From the NCBI GenBank assembly GCA_034231615.1, contig CM067316.1:27146093-27210092 (forward strand): DNA of 64,000 nt. The letters run 5' to 3'. The notes beneath the pieces are model-generated. The model was not told the origin of the DNA. It was given only the letters and a program-made list of their open reading frames with translations, and made no database searches. This DNA is from Meghimatium bilineatum (taxonomy: Eukaryota; Mollusca; Gastropoda; Stylommatophora; Philomycidae). The position numbers were made by a program, and so were the translations under genes. Below, one piece after another: positions 34,340 through 46,210 of this stretch; the first letter of the stretch is position 1, and the number at the start of each line of letters is the position of its first letter.

Positions 34340-34560
34340 TCATCAGGTGCCATGCCGGGTGGCGTAGGCGGTCATGGCTCTCCACAGCTCTCTGTCCACA
34401 GTATTATGTATCAAAGTCGTTGTTGTTTCTTTGCCGTGCCAGGTTGTCAAACTGTCTAATATTTTCTCACGTTGTCGCCCTCTGTCTCTGGTGCCTTCAA
34501 TCTTGCCTGTTGTAATTATGTTCTCTAAACCTGCCTGTCTCATGAAGTGGCCAAAAAAAA
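34340..34560 (-). mobile_element. LINE 3' end fragment
   Basis: The minus frame reads IITTGKIEGTRDRGRQREKI, LDSLTTWHGKETTTTLIHN and RAMTAYATRHGT, then stops before TGATGATGATGATATG. It is closely similar to the end at 57840-57995. Part of the tail lies next to a second LINE. Confidence 0.8.
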
Positions 34561-34569
34561 GAAGATCAT

Positions 34570-35580
34570 ATAAAACCAGCATATATCTTCTTCTTCTTCA
34601 ATCAGTTTCCTATGTTCGGAATTATATGCAGGAAGATGGGAAGACCCCCATCATGATTTCAATAGTCTGTAGGAGGTCCGCACGGTTGCCCCACAGTTTC
34701 ACCTTCATATCTGTCTCTTGGGGCCATATTTTAATTCGATTAAGTAATAGAAGAGTGAACATGTCTGCAGAATGTGTTCTGGAGTCTAGGGACACTTTTG
34801 ACATGGGCATTGGTCAGTTTGAACAGCCTACATTTTGTGGAGATGTTCTTGTAATCTACAGTGTCATGTGCAGAGCCTAAAAGTTGTGGTTTTCTGTGCT
34901 ATGCTCAGCTTCAGAATGTGGTCCTGTGGAAAGTTGCTGCCTGTTCTCCGATTCCAATATTTTATTTATTTTCTTGTGATAACAGAGTTTTTTTTGTGAT
35001 GGAGTTGTTCTTTGTGCACCTGCTTTTGCTTGTCAGTCAGCTGCCACATTTCCTGCAATTCCACAGTACTCTGTGATTCACAACAGCAAAACTTGATTGT
35101 TAGCAGACAGGTCATTAAAAAATTATACTGTTGTTTTTGTTATGAGATCTTTAGGTTCATTTTGGATGGTCTGAAGTACTGACCTGTAGTCGCACAAGAA
35201 GACTATATTAGCTCCTTTGAGTCTCTGTTCCTCTAGCGCCTTTGATGCTTCTAAGATTGCTTGTAGCTCTGCTCTGTAGTTTGTTGATAATTTGCCAGTA
35301 GTGATTGAGAGTTTTAGTTTTTGGTGTTTTGTACGTGTATTGGTATCCCAACTCCTCTTTGCTTTATTGCATCCTCTGATGATCCATCTGTGATTATATG
35401 GAGCCATTGTGAACTGGGGTATTGGGTGTCCAGGTGGTGGGTGTTTTTGCCTTGAGAGTAGTAGGAGTTTCCATAGTTTTGTACTCAATGCCTGGGATGT
35501 TAAGTTTTGCAATATATAAGTGATGTGTTTGCGATGTTGTAATAGCTGTTCCCATTCACCCAGATTGTTGCTGGTTACTT
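34570..35580 (-). mobile_element. LINE fragment with RNase H domain
   Basis: Minus-strand frames give an RNase H: WIIRGCNKAKRSW, LSTNYRAELQAILEASKALE and ANIVFLCDYRSVLQTIQNE, then the damaged ITEYCGIAGNVAADWQA (usual form W-x-P-x-H-x-G-x-x-GNE-AD-LA). A C-terminal zinc-knuckle-like tail (about 34930-34760) ends in WPQETDMKVKLWGNRADLLQ. This order is typical of I/Jockey-type LINEs. Stops and lost catalytic residues show it is dead. Confidence 0.78.
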
Positions 35581-35826
35581 ATTTATTGATTTTAATAATG
35601 TGTTTTTTTTAATCGCTAAAAGAAGCTTGGTCTTTTCAGTCGGCTTTTGGTAGTTCATCATTTCTCATGCATATGGTGATGTTTCAGATGTCTAAACTTT
35701 TAAGTCATTGTAATTTTCTTATCCCAACACAAACATACATTTAGCAATATTGCCAAGAGCATTATCAAAAACAGGCAGTAAATGTAATCAACAACTGTGA
35801 GGTACTATGGTTTTTATTGCTTGCAG

Positions 35827-35988
35827 GGCAAATCAGAATTCATTGGCCGAGCTTTATGTAAACCAGTTGTCAAACTAACCACAGAAAATTATGGTCCTCC
35901 AAAGTTTCCACCCAAACTGGAGTGGTGGGATATCTACAGAGGGCCAGATCGAGCAGGAGAGCTATTGGCAGCCTTTGAACTCTTGCAG
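35827..35988 (+). CDS. OTOF: Otoferlin-like exon 13: C2D domain, end
   Basis: It reads GKSEFIGRALCKPVVKLTTE, NYGPPKFPPKLEWWDIYRG and PDRAGELLAAFELLQ. It matches otoferlin GKADFMGRTFAKPLVKM and YRGS-AGDLLAAFELLQ. At the position of the last loop-3 ligand it has glutamate (KSEF) where vertebrate otoferlin has aspartate (KADF). Acceptor TTGCTTGCAG, donor GTATCT; phase 0 at both ends. The following intron is 16.8 kb. Confidence 0.95.
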
Positions 35989-36484
35989 GTATCTATGAAT
36001 ATATATATAGTTATTGTATGACTTGTGTATCAAATGTTTGTTATCAATATTTCTTGGTGACAGTGCCAATATTTTTTATCGAAGCCATATCGTACACGTG
36101 TCAGTCAGTGTATGTGTCACAATTAATTATTCCTGTGCTCTTTATGTATGCATTTGCTTCATCCAAAGTTCTAATTATTTAATACAAAATGTTCTGGAAA
36201 TCAGTCCAACCAAAAGTAATTTCTTAACACAAAAAGTGCCAATATAGTCGCAAAAGCAGTATATACATTAGTAGTGTTCGATATATTCAACATCACATTA
36301 CTTTAGCCTTGTTTTGAGTTCATGGGCCAGTACTACGCGTTTCTATGTTTACTTTTGCCAAATAAGCGAGTAGGGTTTACGTCAAGCTGTACTTTTTGAT
36401 CCAAAGGAAATTAGCCTTCCCATGTTTCGTTCTAAATGTTGTGAGTGTTAAGTCAGAACTCTAGCGACTGAGATCTTATTCTGA

Positions 36485-36612
36485 GCTCGCTCTCTTATAA
36501 CCAACACGAAAGTTCGTGTGATTTCCGGGAGCTTTAAGTACATTGCGCTGTTTCACATCAGAGCTGCGTTATGTGCCGCCTTCCCGCCCAGCACATCCGT
36601 TTTTGGCATAGT
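36485..36612 (+). repeat. Dispersed repeat family B, copy 2
   Basis: ATAACCAACACGAAAGTTCG, TGTGATTTCCGGGAG and CAGCACATCCGTTTTTGGCA match 15955-16105. Confidence 0.7.
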
Positions 36613-36964
36613 AACTGAGATAATCGCACATTCATTCAAATACATGCAGTGCTTCTGGCGTAACAGTGAACCTGCGACTGTTTAATCTGATGAGTTTTCA
36701 TTGATATCATCCACTTTTCTTACTTTCTTTTTTTTCTTACTTTCTTCCACTTTTCTTACTTTTTTACTTACTCGATTAAAACTAATTCTGTTCCATGTCA
36801 TCTAATAATATCGTTAATTTCTGTTGTTTCGTGTAGATATTGTTTTTTTTATAATCCATGTCTTTTGTAACTGATTTTCTACCTATTTCATATTACAAAC
36901 TGTGAGTAGAGTGTAGTCTACTTTATTGTTTAAAGTTGGTGCGCATAGCAAAAATATCGTTTTG

Positions 36965-37192
36965 CTGAATGTTCAACCATATATACTATTCTTAAATGTT
37001 CAACCATATATACTATTCTTAAATGTTCAACCATATATACTATTCTTAAATGTTCAACCATATATACTATTCTTAAATGTTCAACCATATATACTATTCT
37101 TAAATGTTCAACCATATATACTATTCTTAAATGTTCAACCATATATACTATTCTTAAATGTTCAACCATATATACTATTCTTAAATGTTCAA
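36965..37192. repeat. 27-bp minisatellite, left part
   Basis: Nine nearly perfect units of AAATGTTCAACCATATATAC plus TATTCTT. The same array resumes at 38320 after 1.1 kb of transposon sequence. Confidence 0.95.
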
Positions 37193-37252
37193 TGGCCAAA
37201 GGGCATAAGCCCATGGACCGCTGGATCAGCAGCCAACCCACCAAATGTGTAA
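37193..37252 (+). repeat. GGTTGG-linked dispersed repeat, copy 4
   Basis: GGCCAAAGGGCATAAGCCCA then TGGACCGCTGGATCAGCAGCC starts exactly where the 27-bp array breaks off. Confidence 0.75.
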
Positions 37253-37254
37253 CC

Positions 37255-38318
37255 ATATACACTATCCAAGATATAACATCACAACAACAAAAAATCAGAA
37301 TAAACAATACCGAGATAAAGTGTGTGTATAAATTAGAATACTTAGAAGCAAACATCAATGGTGCAGGAGACTGCATGGCATAGATAAGGAAGAGATTGGC
37401 AATAGCATTGGAAAATAGCACTCTTGAAAAACAACAAAATAAAAATGAAACTGCTAATGCTAATATCTTTTTCTTATTCTTCCGGTTGCAACATACGGCT
37501 GTGAAACATGGATCCTAAGTAAATCAGCGGGAAAGAAGATCAACGCCTTTGAGATGAAATGCTACAGAAAGATGCTAAGAATATCATGGAAGGCATTAGG
37601 TATTAGATATGTTGATTATACTCCACGCACTCTGGCCACGTCCAATGGTAATCTCCACTTCAGAAAATCTTTCAGGGTATAACGGCTGATTTACCGATTC
37701 TATGTTGGTTCACTGCTCTTTATGAAATCTTTGTCAGGTGTTCTCTATGTGTCACGCTCATCCTTACTCCAATTTCGCGCATTCTCGATATTGACTCATG
37801 CACATTTCTCTCAAAATCGTCTGATCGTGCAGAATCACGAAAAACAATGAGTATGTCTGCTTGGTCCATATGATGACCTATGTTATGGTGCCGACATTCT
37901 CTAAATGGTCTGCTCGTTCGTTTTCCTACACACCCGCGTGTCCGGGAACAAAGATAAGCGTGAATTTTCGTAATAATGCCCGTATTTTAGCTCGGGCATG
38001 GAGGGTAAAAAAATAGAAACTCAGATATTATAAACACATTGAAGATTCCAAGAGGGTTGATTACTAAACACAATAGCAAAAAGAAAACCATTCCTGTTTA
38101 ATGATATAAGAAACACAACTGTTTAGAAAAACAAATAATGGAGGACAGATTACCTGGACGGAGAGGACAGGGCAGACCAAGAAGACGATGGATTGATGAC
38201 ATTAAATATAATACGAATACAACGTTGGAAAATTCAAACCGCATGATTTAAGACAGAAAGGTTAAGGGAGTTCATTGGGAAGACAACGTTCTTGGAGAGA
38301 ATACGTCACATGACACAC
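37255..38318 (+). mobile_element. LINE fragments splitting a minisatellite
   Basis: At 37480-37590 the + frame reads TYGCETWILSKSAGKKINAF then EMKCYRKMLRISW, an RT C-terminal motif. At 38130-38300 it reads MEDRLPGRRGQGRPRRRWID then DIKYNTNTTLENS and ends GAGAATACGTCACATGACAC. The 37620-37990 block between them is in neither frame; its minus strand reads ECRHHNIGHHMDQADILIVF, possibly a piece of another element. Confidence 0.7.
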
Positions 38319-38319
38319 A

Positions 38320-38760
38320 TATTCAACCATATATACTATTATTAAATGTTCAACCAAATATACTATTATTAAATGTTCAACCAAATATACTATTATTAAA
38401 TGTTCAACCAAATATACTATTATTAAATGTTCAACCAAGTATACTATTCTTAAATGTTTAACCAAATATACTATTCTTAAATGTTCAACCAAATATACTA
38501 TTATTAAATGTTCAACCAAATATACTATTATTAAATGTTCAACCAAATATACTATTATTAAATGTTCAACCATATATACTATTATTAAATGTTCAACCAT
38601 ATATACTATTATTAAATGTTCAACCAAATATACTATTATTAAATGTTCAACCAAATATACTATTATTAAATGTTCAACCAAGTATACTATTCTTAAATGT
38701 TTAACCAAATATACTATTCCTGAATGTTTAACCAAATATACTATTCCTGAATGTTTAACT
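38320..38760. repeat. 27-bp minisatellite, right part
   Basis: About 16 units of AAATGTTCAACCAAATATAC plus TATTATT, mixed with a few of the ATATAC and TATTCTT types found on the left side. Confidence 0.95.
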
Positions 38761-40880
38761 ATTGTTCAATGTTCAATTATAAAATCATAAAATAATTGAA
38801 GTAATCGTGCAAAGAAAGTTTACTAATCATCGATTATTGAATGTGTAGACACCCACTGATATATCCCATCACAGTGTTAGTACAATATGAACGGCTGGTT
38901 TCTAACCACGAGATGAGTTGGTGAGGCAGTCTCAGTAGCCACTCTTCCAACTTACAGATTTTATATGTTTACTTTCACCAAATTGTACTTGTTTTAAACA
39001 CAATTATGTTACTAAATAGTAAATATTTTAGATTGTCAGATTGTATTTAAAAATATGTACTTAGACTTTTTGAGTCATGAACTTTTTGAGTGTTTGACGA
39101 GGACACATTTATAGCTCAAATGAATGGAACGTTTCGTATCCCCACTTCCTCTTGATCGAATGCTGTGACATCGCTTATAAACTGTTCAGTAGATGCTAAA
39201 TACAGAATATAATATATTATTGATTCCAGTTTGTGCTAACACATACGTTCAGTTGTTTTTACACTAATTCTTATATATTAATGTTGGGATTTTTCAATGT
39301 TATGAGTTTGTTGACCTTGTTATTTTGTTTCATTTTAATTTCATCAGTTTTTAATTCATCATACTGTCATAAGCCATTGCTTCTGTCTTTATATTCCTAT
39401 TAACCACCAAGTAAATTTGCTTTATGAGTTCAGTTTGTGTACCTCTGTATTGTATGCTTTTCTTGATTAAGCTCTTTTAATAAAAATGCTGATTCAATCT
39501 GTTTCGTGTCCGTCAATAACATTACTTATCTGCTTTGTGAAATTCAAACATTACTTAGATGGACTTATCTGCTTTATAAAATTTAAGATTCATCTACTTA
39601 AGTTATTTTCATCTCGAAGGGCTCAACAGATTTAAAAGATTGACTTTCCTGTACTCGGGTTTCTCCACGTATACTTCACCCCTCTCAATGAAGCGGCATG
39701 CAGCTGTCGAGAGTACCACTCATATACGTAACTGCTTAGCTTCCAACGATAATTTCCAGGGATCTGGAAAAACATTCACTTTGTATACAAGCTGTCACAA
39801 GTTCTGATTTGAATTCGTGACTTCTTGAGCACAAAGTGAGCAGCTTAACCACTGCAATACAACGATCGCCTTTTTCACCTATTGGTCTTAACAACAATTT
39901 TCTAATTTACACTTGAGTGGGATCCGTTCTAAGTGGGAGCAATCTGACATAACATATATATATGTATAATCTCTTCTCTGCTCCTGTTTATATTGTATTT
40001 CTAATAGTGATATTATTTCTGATTATTTTAAATAGAAACCCTTCCAGGAAACAGATTTGAATGCTGCGTATAGGACGCCACCCTACGCTCGAAAGTCAAT
40101 ATTACCGGTATCCTCAATAACATTTCGTTTCTATCTTTTAGTCTTGTTTATATTTTTCTCACTGCGATTGAAATAAATGGTACTTTTTTTTTCTTCACTT
40201 CATTTCAGAACACATTATTTTATTATACTGTTTTTTATTTTAATTTATCAGTTATGATCTGTTTACTCATTTATTTTAGTCCAAGTAAAGATCGAAAGTA
40301 ACACATAAACAGCATTACGCGTAAATGTTCGTGTTTCAGCTATCAGTTCGCTTACGACGTCCTAAAACGTAGCACGTCCTTTCTTATAAGATTAAAAAAT
40401 CAAAGATTTGATAGAACAGTGTTGGGCAACCATTTTGTGTCGGCCAGTCGGCGTCTAAATCCTTTTTTTTAGTCCTTTGAATCTCAAAATAGTGTTTTCG
40501 TAGCTCTGGTGCCAATGCAAATTGTAGTTTTAGATCAGTCTAGAGGGCAATAAAAATGTACACAGAGTTGGACTTTGCCCGTAGATCCCATATTTTACCC
40601 ACCACTGTGATACAACAATAAAGCAAGTGACATTGCATTGATACTGACATGGATCTAAATTAAAGTGCTTATACTCTGGTATACGTAATTTAAAGACGAG
40701 TTTCTTTAAAATAAGAGGAGTAATTTCAAGCAAAATAGACGATAACTTAGATACCATAGGATTCATAGCACGAAAACTATTCTAATAAAGATAATATTAT
40801 AGTAGAAAAACAATACTAGAAGGGAAATTTTAAAAACAAGTAGACAAAAATTGAACAACGTCCGTTCAGCTGGCAAAGCT
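38761..40880. other. Intron interior without recognised genes
   Basis: AT-rich sequence. A tRNA-like SINE relic lies at about 39785-39870 and a hAT-like end at 40420-40460 (GTTGGGCAACCATTTTGTG). No ferlin peptide occurs here, and exons 13 and 14 join directly in otoferlin. Confidence 0.5.
39785..39870 (-). repeat. tRNA-like SINE relic
   Basis: On the minus strand TTGCAGTGGTTAAGCTGCTC resembles an A-box region and GAATTCAAATCAG a B box about 30 bases later. The arms do not pair well enough for a functional tRNA. Confidence 0.4.
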
Positions 40881-40884
40881 TAAA

Positions 40885-41100
40885 GATTATAGTAGGTAAG
40901 CTTTTATAGTGGGGAAGATATTCTCATATGTAAGCTATTCTAGTGTAGACGATATTCTGATAGGTAAACTTTTCCAGTACCTTTCTGTACTTCTGATAGG
41001 GGAAGCTATGCTAGTAGGTAAGCTATTCTAGTAGGGAAGCCAGGCAGGCAGGCAGGCTATTCTAATAGGTAAGGTATTCTAGCAGTTAATCTATTCTAGT
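40885..41100. repeat. 17-bp minisatellite, left part
   Basis: Diverged units of AGTAGGTAAGCTATTCT, with a short CAGG run near 41041-41056. The array continues at 42525 beyond a LINE. Confidence 0.85.
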
Positions 41101-42524
41101 TTCGGAGAAGAAAGTCTCCTTTATGTTGCAAGATCTGGAAAACTGTATATCGCCAAAGGACTGTAAAAGATCAGTTCATATTCCGTTACCAAAAAATTAC
41201 AACCAACAATTATACACTAATTACACAACCATCGCTTTGACAAGTCAAGCTAGCAAAATGCTATTACGATTTAATGAAGAGATTGCAAAATAAGATAGAA
41301 ACAGAAGTTCATGAGACACAGACAGGTTTTAGATTCAGCACAGGCACCATAGACCATATCTTCAACTTGAGAATCATTATATAAAATGCAGGGAATTCAA
41401 TATAGACCTACACGCATGTTTCATCGATTACACCAAGGCTTTCGATTGTGTACGACATCACCAATTATGGAAAATTGTGATTTGGGAAATTGTGGGGGAA
41501 AATGTAAATTGTGACATGGGATTTTCAAAACATCTCACATATTTAATCGTAATGCTGTACCATGAGACATCAGTAAAAATGGACGGAACAATATCAGAAT
41601 GGTTTAATGTACAGAAAGGAGTTAGAAAAGGATGCACACTATCACCCTACCTGTTTAATATTTACGCTTAAAACATATTGAGAAACGTAAAAGACGACAT
41701 GACATTATCCTGACTTCAGCCTCTTACCATCGGCTGTTAGCTGATCCCAGAAATAATATATGATGACGACACAGTTCTCTTAACAACAAACGGAAATGGT
41801 CTAATGCAAATGTTACTATCAACAAAAGAACACAGTCAAGCACAAAACCTGTACTTAAATATGAGGAAAACAAAATTATGACAACAGATAATTGAAAGTA
41901 CAACAACAGATAATAAATGATAATTACGAACTAGAGGACGTAACAAATTTCCACATATTTGGGCAGAAACAAAAATAACTCGGGAGACTACGCTATCGAA
42001 ATCTTGAAGAATTGCAATGGCGACACTGAAACTTGAGCAAATGAAAAATCTTGGGCCAGGTACCAGTAACAAAGTCAAACTATGTATGATCAGAACATGC
42101 ATATTTCCAGTGGTTTTGAAGCATGGACATTAAATACAACAATATCAAAGAGAATCGCTGCTTTCGAAATGAGATTCTGCAAAAGAATTTTACGTGAACA
42201 GCTAAAGAGACACATCAAGAAGTGTTAAGTACAATACACATTGAAGAGGCTGGCTCCATAACAACATAACAAGAAAGCTTTGTTGTTGTTGTTTTTTTGT
42301 AATATAAAGAGACATAACAGAATGGAAATATTAATAGCTGAATGCAGAATTAACGGTAACAGGGGAAGAGGGCTTCCAAGACGACGATGGTGCAGTGACA
42401 TATCAGATTGCTTAAACATGTCTCTAGTTGCGACAGATCAACTGGCCCCGAATCGCGGAATTTTCAGAAAATCCATAAGGAAGATCACGTCCTGGAAAGA
42501 ATATGTCACATGTGAGAGATATAT
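41101..42524 (+). mobile_element. LINE reverse transcriptase inside a minisatellite
   Basis: In order the + strand reads FIDYTKAFDCVRHHQLWKIV (41425-41480), GVRKGCTLSPYLFNIYA (41620-41670), YDDDTVLLTTNGN (41755-41800, the RT catalytic box with D-D), LRTCIFP-type CMIRTCIFPVV (42080), and the tail RGLPRRRWCSDISDCLN to SWKEYVT (42370-42515). The order is right for one element, but many stops and shifts interrupt it. The 5' part is missing. It is inserted between two parts of the 17-bp array. Confidence 0.85.
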
Positions 42525-44300
42525 TATAGTATGTAAGCTAATCTGGTAGGTGAGCTATTTTTGTAGGTAAACTATTTTAGTGTGGAAGCTATTCTAGTAG
42601 GTAAGCTATTCTGTTAGGTAAGCTATTCTGTTAGGTAAGCTATTCTATTAGGTAAGCTTTTCTAGTAGGTAAACTTTTCTAGTAGGTAAGCTATTCTATT
42701 AGGTAAACTATTCTAGTAGGTAAACTATTTTAGTATGTAAGTTATTCTAGTAGGTAAACTATTTTAGTAGGTAAACTATTTTAGTAGGTAAGCTATTCTA
42801 TTAGGTAAACTATTCTAGTAGGTAAGCTATTCTATTAGGTAAACTATTCTAGTAGGTAAGCTATTCTATTAGGTAAACTATTCTAGTAGGTAAGCTATTC
42901 TATTAGGTAAACTATTCTAGTAGGTAAGCTATTCTATTAGGTAAACTATTCTATTAGGTAAGCTATTCTATTAGGTAAGCTTTTTTAGTAGGTAAACTCT
43001 TCTATTAGGTACACTATTCTATTAGGTAAACTATTCTAGTAGGTAAACTATTTTAGTAGGTAAGCTATTCTATTAGGTAAACTATTCTAGTAGGTAAGCT
43101 ATTCTATTAGGTAAACTATTCTAGTAGGTAAGCTATTCTATTAGGTAAACTATTCTAGTAGGTAAGCTATTCTATTAGGTAAACTATTCTAGTAGGTAAG
43201 CTATTCTATTAGGTAAACTATTCTAGTAGGTAAGCTATTCTATTAGGTAAACTATTCTAGTAGGTAAACTATTTTAGTATGTAAGTTATTCTAGTAGGTA
43301 AACTATTTTAGTAGGTAAGCTATTCTATTAGGTAAACTATTCTAGTAGGTAAACTATTCTATTAGGTAAACTATTCTAGTAGGTAAACTATTTTAGTATG
43401 TAAGTTATTCTAGTAGGTAAACTATTTTAGTAGGTAAGCTATTCTATTAGGTAAACTATTTTAGTAGGTAAGCTATTCTATTAGGTAAGCTTTTTTAGTA
43501 GGTGAACTTTTCTAGTAGGTAAGCTATTCTATTAGGTAAGCTTTTCTAGTAGGTAAACTATTCTATTAGGTAAACTATTCTAGTAGGTAAACTATTTTAG
43601 TATGTAAGTTATTCTAGTAGGTAAACTATTTTAGTAGGTAAGCTATTCTATTAGGTAAACTATTTTAGTAGGTAAGCTATTCTATTAGGTAAGCTTTTTT
43701 AGTAGGTAAACTCTTCTATTAGGTAAACTATTCTATTAGGTAAACTATTCTATTAGGTAAGCTATTCTATTAGGTAAGCTATTTTAGTAAGTAAACTATT
43801 CTAGGAGGTAAGCTATTCTAGTAGGTAAACTATACTAATAGGGAAGCTATCCTGTTAAGTAAACTATTCTTGTAGGTACGCTATGCTGGTAGGTAAGCTT
43901 TCCTGGTAGGTAAACTATTCTGGTAGTTAGGCTATTCTGGTAGGGACGCTATCATGATAGGTTGGCAATCCTGGTAGGTAAGCTATCATAGAAGCTAAGT
44001 ATCATGGTAGTTAAGTATCATGGTAAGTAAGCTATCATGGTAGGTAAGCTATCCTGGTAGATAAGATATCATGGTAGGTAAGCTAGATAAGGTAAGTTAG
44101 ATAAGCTATTCTGATACGGAAGCAATGCTGGTAGGTAAGATATTATGGTTAGATAAGCTATTCTGATAGAGAAGATATTCTGGTACGTAAGCTGTCCTGG
44201 TAAGATATCATGGTTAGTACGCTATTCTGATAGAGAAGCTATCCTGGTACGTAAGATATCATCGTAGCTAAACTATTATGGTAAATACGCTATTTTAGTA
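42525..44300. repeat. 17-bp minisatellite, right part, about 100 units
   Basis: Units alternate between TAGGTAAGCTATTCTAT and TAGGTAAACTATTCTAG, forming 34-bp dimers. Longer blocks recur, such as the one with TAGTATGTAAGTTATTCTAG near 42735, 43275, 43395 and 43605. The right end (43860-44300) decays into GGTAGGTAAGCTATCATGG forms. Most units contain TAG-GTAAGC or TAG-GTAAAC. Confidence 0.95.
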
Positions 44301-44339
44301 GGAATTACTGGTAGGAAAGTACGCTGTTAATATTATACC

Positions 44340-44408
44340 ATAACTAAATCGATATTCAACTAAATCGATATTCAACTAAATCGATATTCAACTAAATCGA
44401 TATTCAAC
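44340..44408. repeat. 16-bp minisatellite, four units
   Basis: ACTAAATCGATATTCA is repeated perfectly. Confidence 0.93.
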
Positions 44409-45720
44409 TAATAATTGATCTCATTTGGACAAAAGATATAGAGTGTCGTAGAGAGTTTCACCATCAGATAAAATCTAAACCCGCTTCCGAATTGAACGGT
44501 CAATTGACTGTCTAGCACCATGTTTTCACCCTTATACGACATACATATGTTAATCTCTGTGTGTTTCACTGCCATTTATTATATCGTATGACTGTAGTCA
44601 CCTTTAATATTTCCTTCTAGTTATGTATTTATCAAGGTGACATTGTTTTATTCTCAATATTGCTATGTGACTTGTCATTTATTATTTTTATTAATTTTAA
44701 TTTTTTTTAAGTTTTCAGTTCTCTTTTACGAGTGTCTAAAAAGAAACCAAGGTACGATACGGGGAGAGGTGCCTACCTTTTTTTTTAGCGAACACGGAAT
44801 ATTAATATGATATTAAAATGTTGAAATGTTGCGAAAAACGAAATAGAGGCAGATAAGCAGTGTTAGAAAAAATATCTATAAATATTCAGCACACATTTCA
44901 TAGTCGCTAGGACTGCTGACGGATACATCGATCTGCACACTACGCACTTAGAGTGCCCCTTCCCCGTGTTCCCCAATGGATGAGCCTTTTTATTTTGTTT
45001 CATCTTTTCATCTCCACGAGTTTGCAACAAACGTATATATAGCCGGCATGCTCAGTACACAGACTTATCCGATAAAATTAGCCATTTTGTTTTTGTGGCA
45101 ACAAGGCGTGATAGTGAAGTGATTGCAGTGACGTCACGAAAGTTGCGTATACTATAACAAAGTTGGAATGAAACTGCGCATAATATTAAAAAGTTGGAAT
45201 ATAGGCACATCTCCCCGTATTGAACCGAAACCAATGTTTTCATATATATTCACACAACATAGGCATGTTTAGAATCCATATTTTGAAACCATAAATTAGT
45301 GCAGAATGTGTGTAACCCCTTATAACTATTTTTAGCCGATTTGCAATTTTTCTGAATGTTAGTATATTTCCTTTTTTTAATGTACAGTTTATATCATCTT
45401 CTATTATACTTTCATGCATAGTTTTGGCTTTAATCACGCGTCTCAGATATGTCAACAAATTTTTGATTTTTCGCACAATCGATTTGTTTGCGTAGAATGT
45501 GCTCATCATTCATTTTATTGATTACCGTATTCTATGTTGATAAATATTTATATCAAATCTGTATTCATTTATATAATTTGGCATGACTATAATTTTGTTA
45601 GTAAATATTGTATTGTATACTGTACATATCTAAATCGAAAAATGATATCTAAATTTTAACACTTCTAAAAGAATTATATTTCATTAATTCTGGAAATAAT
45701 TCTAATTTGGTTAAGTTTAT
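44409..45720. other. Intron interior without recognised genes
   Basis: It includes one arm of the short fold-back family (GGATACATCGATCTGCACAC, 44920-44960). At 45240-45500 the minus strand reads LLTYLRRVIKAKTMHESIIE then IYGFKIWI, which may be a LINE relic but is too decayed to assign. Confidence 0.4.
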
Positions 45721-45724
45721 TAAG

Positions 45725-46210
45725 TGATTCTAACTGATTAACTGTTGCGCTATACAAGAATGACTGATTAACTGTTGCGCTATACAATAATGACTGATTA
45801 ACTGTTGCGCTATACAAGAATGACTGATTAACTGTTGCGCTATACAAGAATGACTGATTAACTGTTGCGCTATACAAGAATGACTGATTAACTGTTGCGC
45901 TATACAAAAATGACTGATGAGCTGTAGCGCTTTACAAGAATGACTGATGAGCTGTAGCGCTATAAATGAATGACTGGTGAACTGTTGCACTATACAAGAA
46001 TGACTGATGAACTGTTGCGCTATACAAGAATGACTGATGATCTGTTGCGCTATAGGCCTACAAGAATGACTGATGAACTGTTGCACTGTACAAACAATAT
46101 ATACGGGTAATATTAAAAACATTAACTGATGAACTGTTGCGCTATACAAGAATTACTGATGAACTGTTGCGCTATACAAGAATTACTGATGAACTGTTGC
46201 GCTATACAAT
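45725..46210. repeat. 30-bp minisatellite, about 14 units
   Basis: The unit is GACTGATTAACTGTTGCGCT plus ATACAAGAAT. The last two units are separated by about 40 bases of other sequence. Open frames are repeat-driven. Confidence 0.94.

Noticed and set aside
41101-42524. Active LINE with intact RT
   Set aside because: Motifs are in order but stops and frameshifts occur between them and the 5' half is missing.
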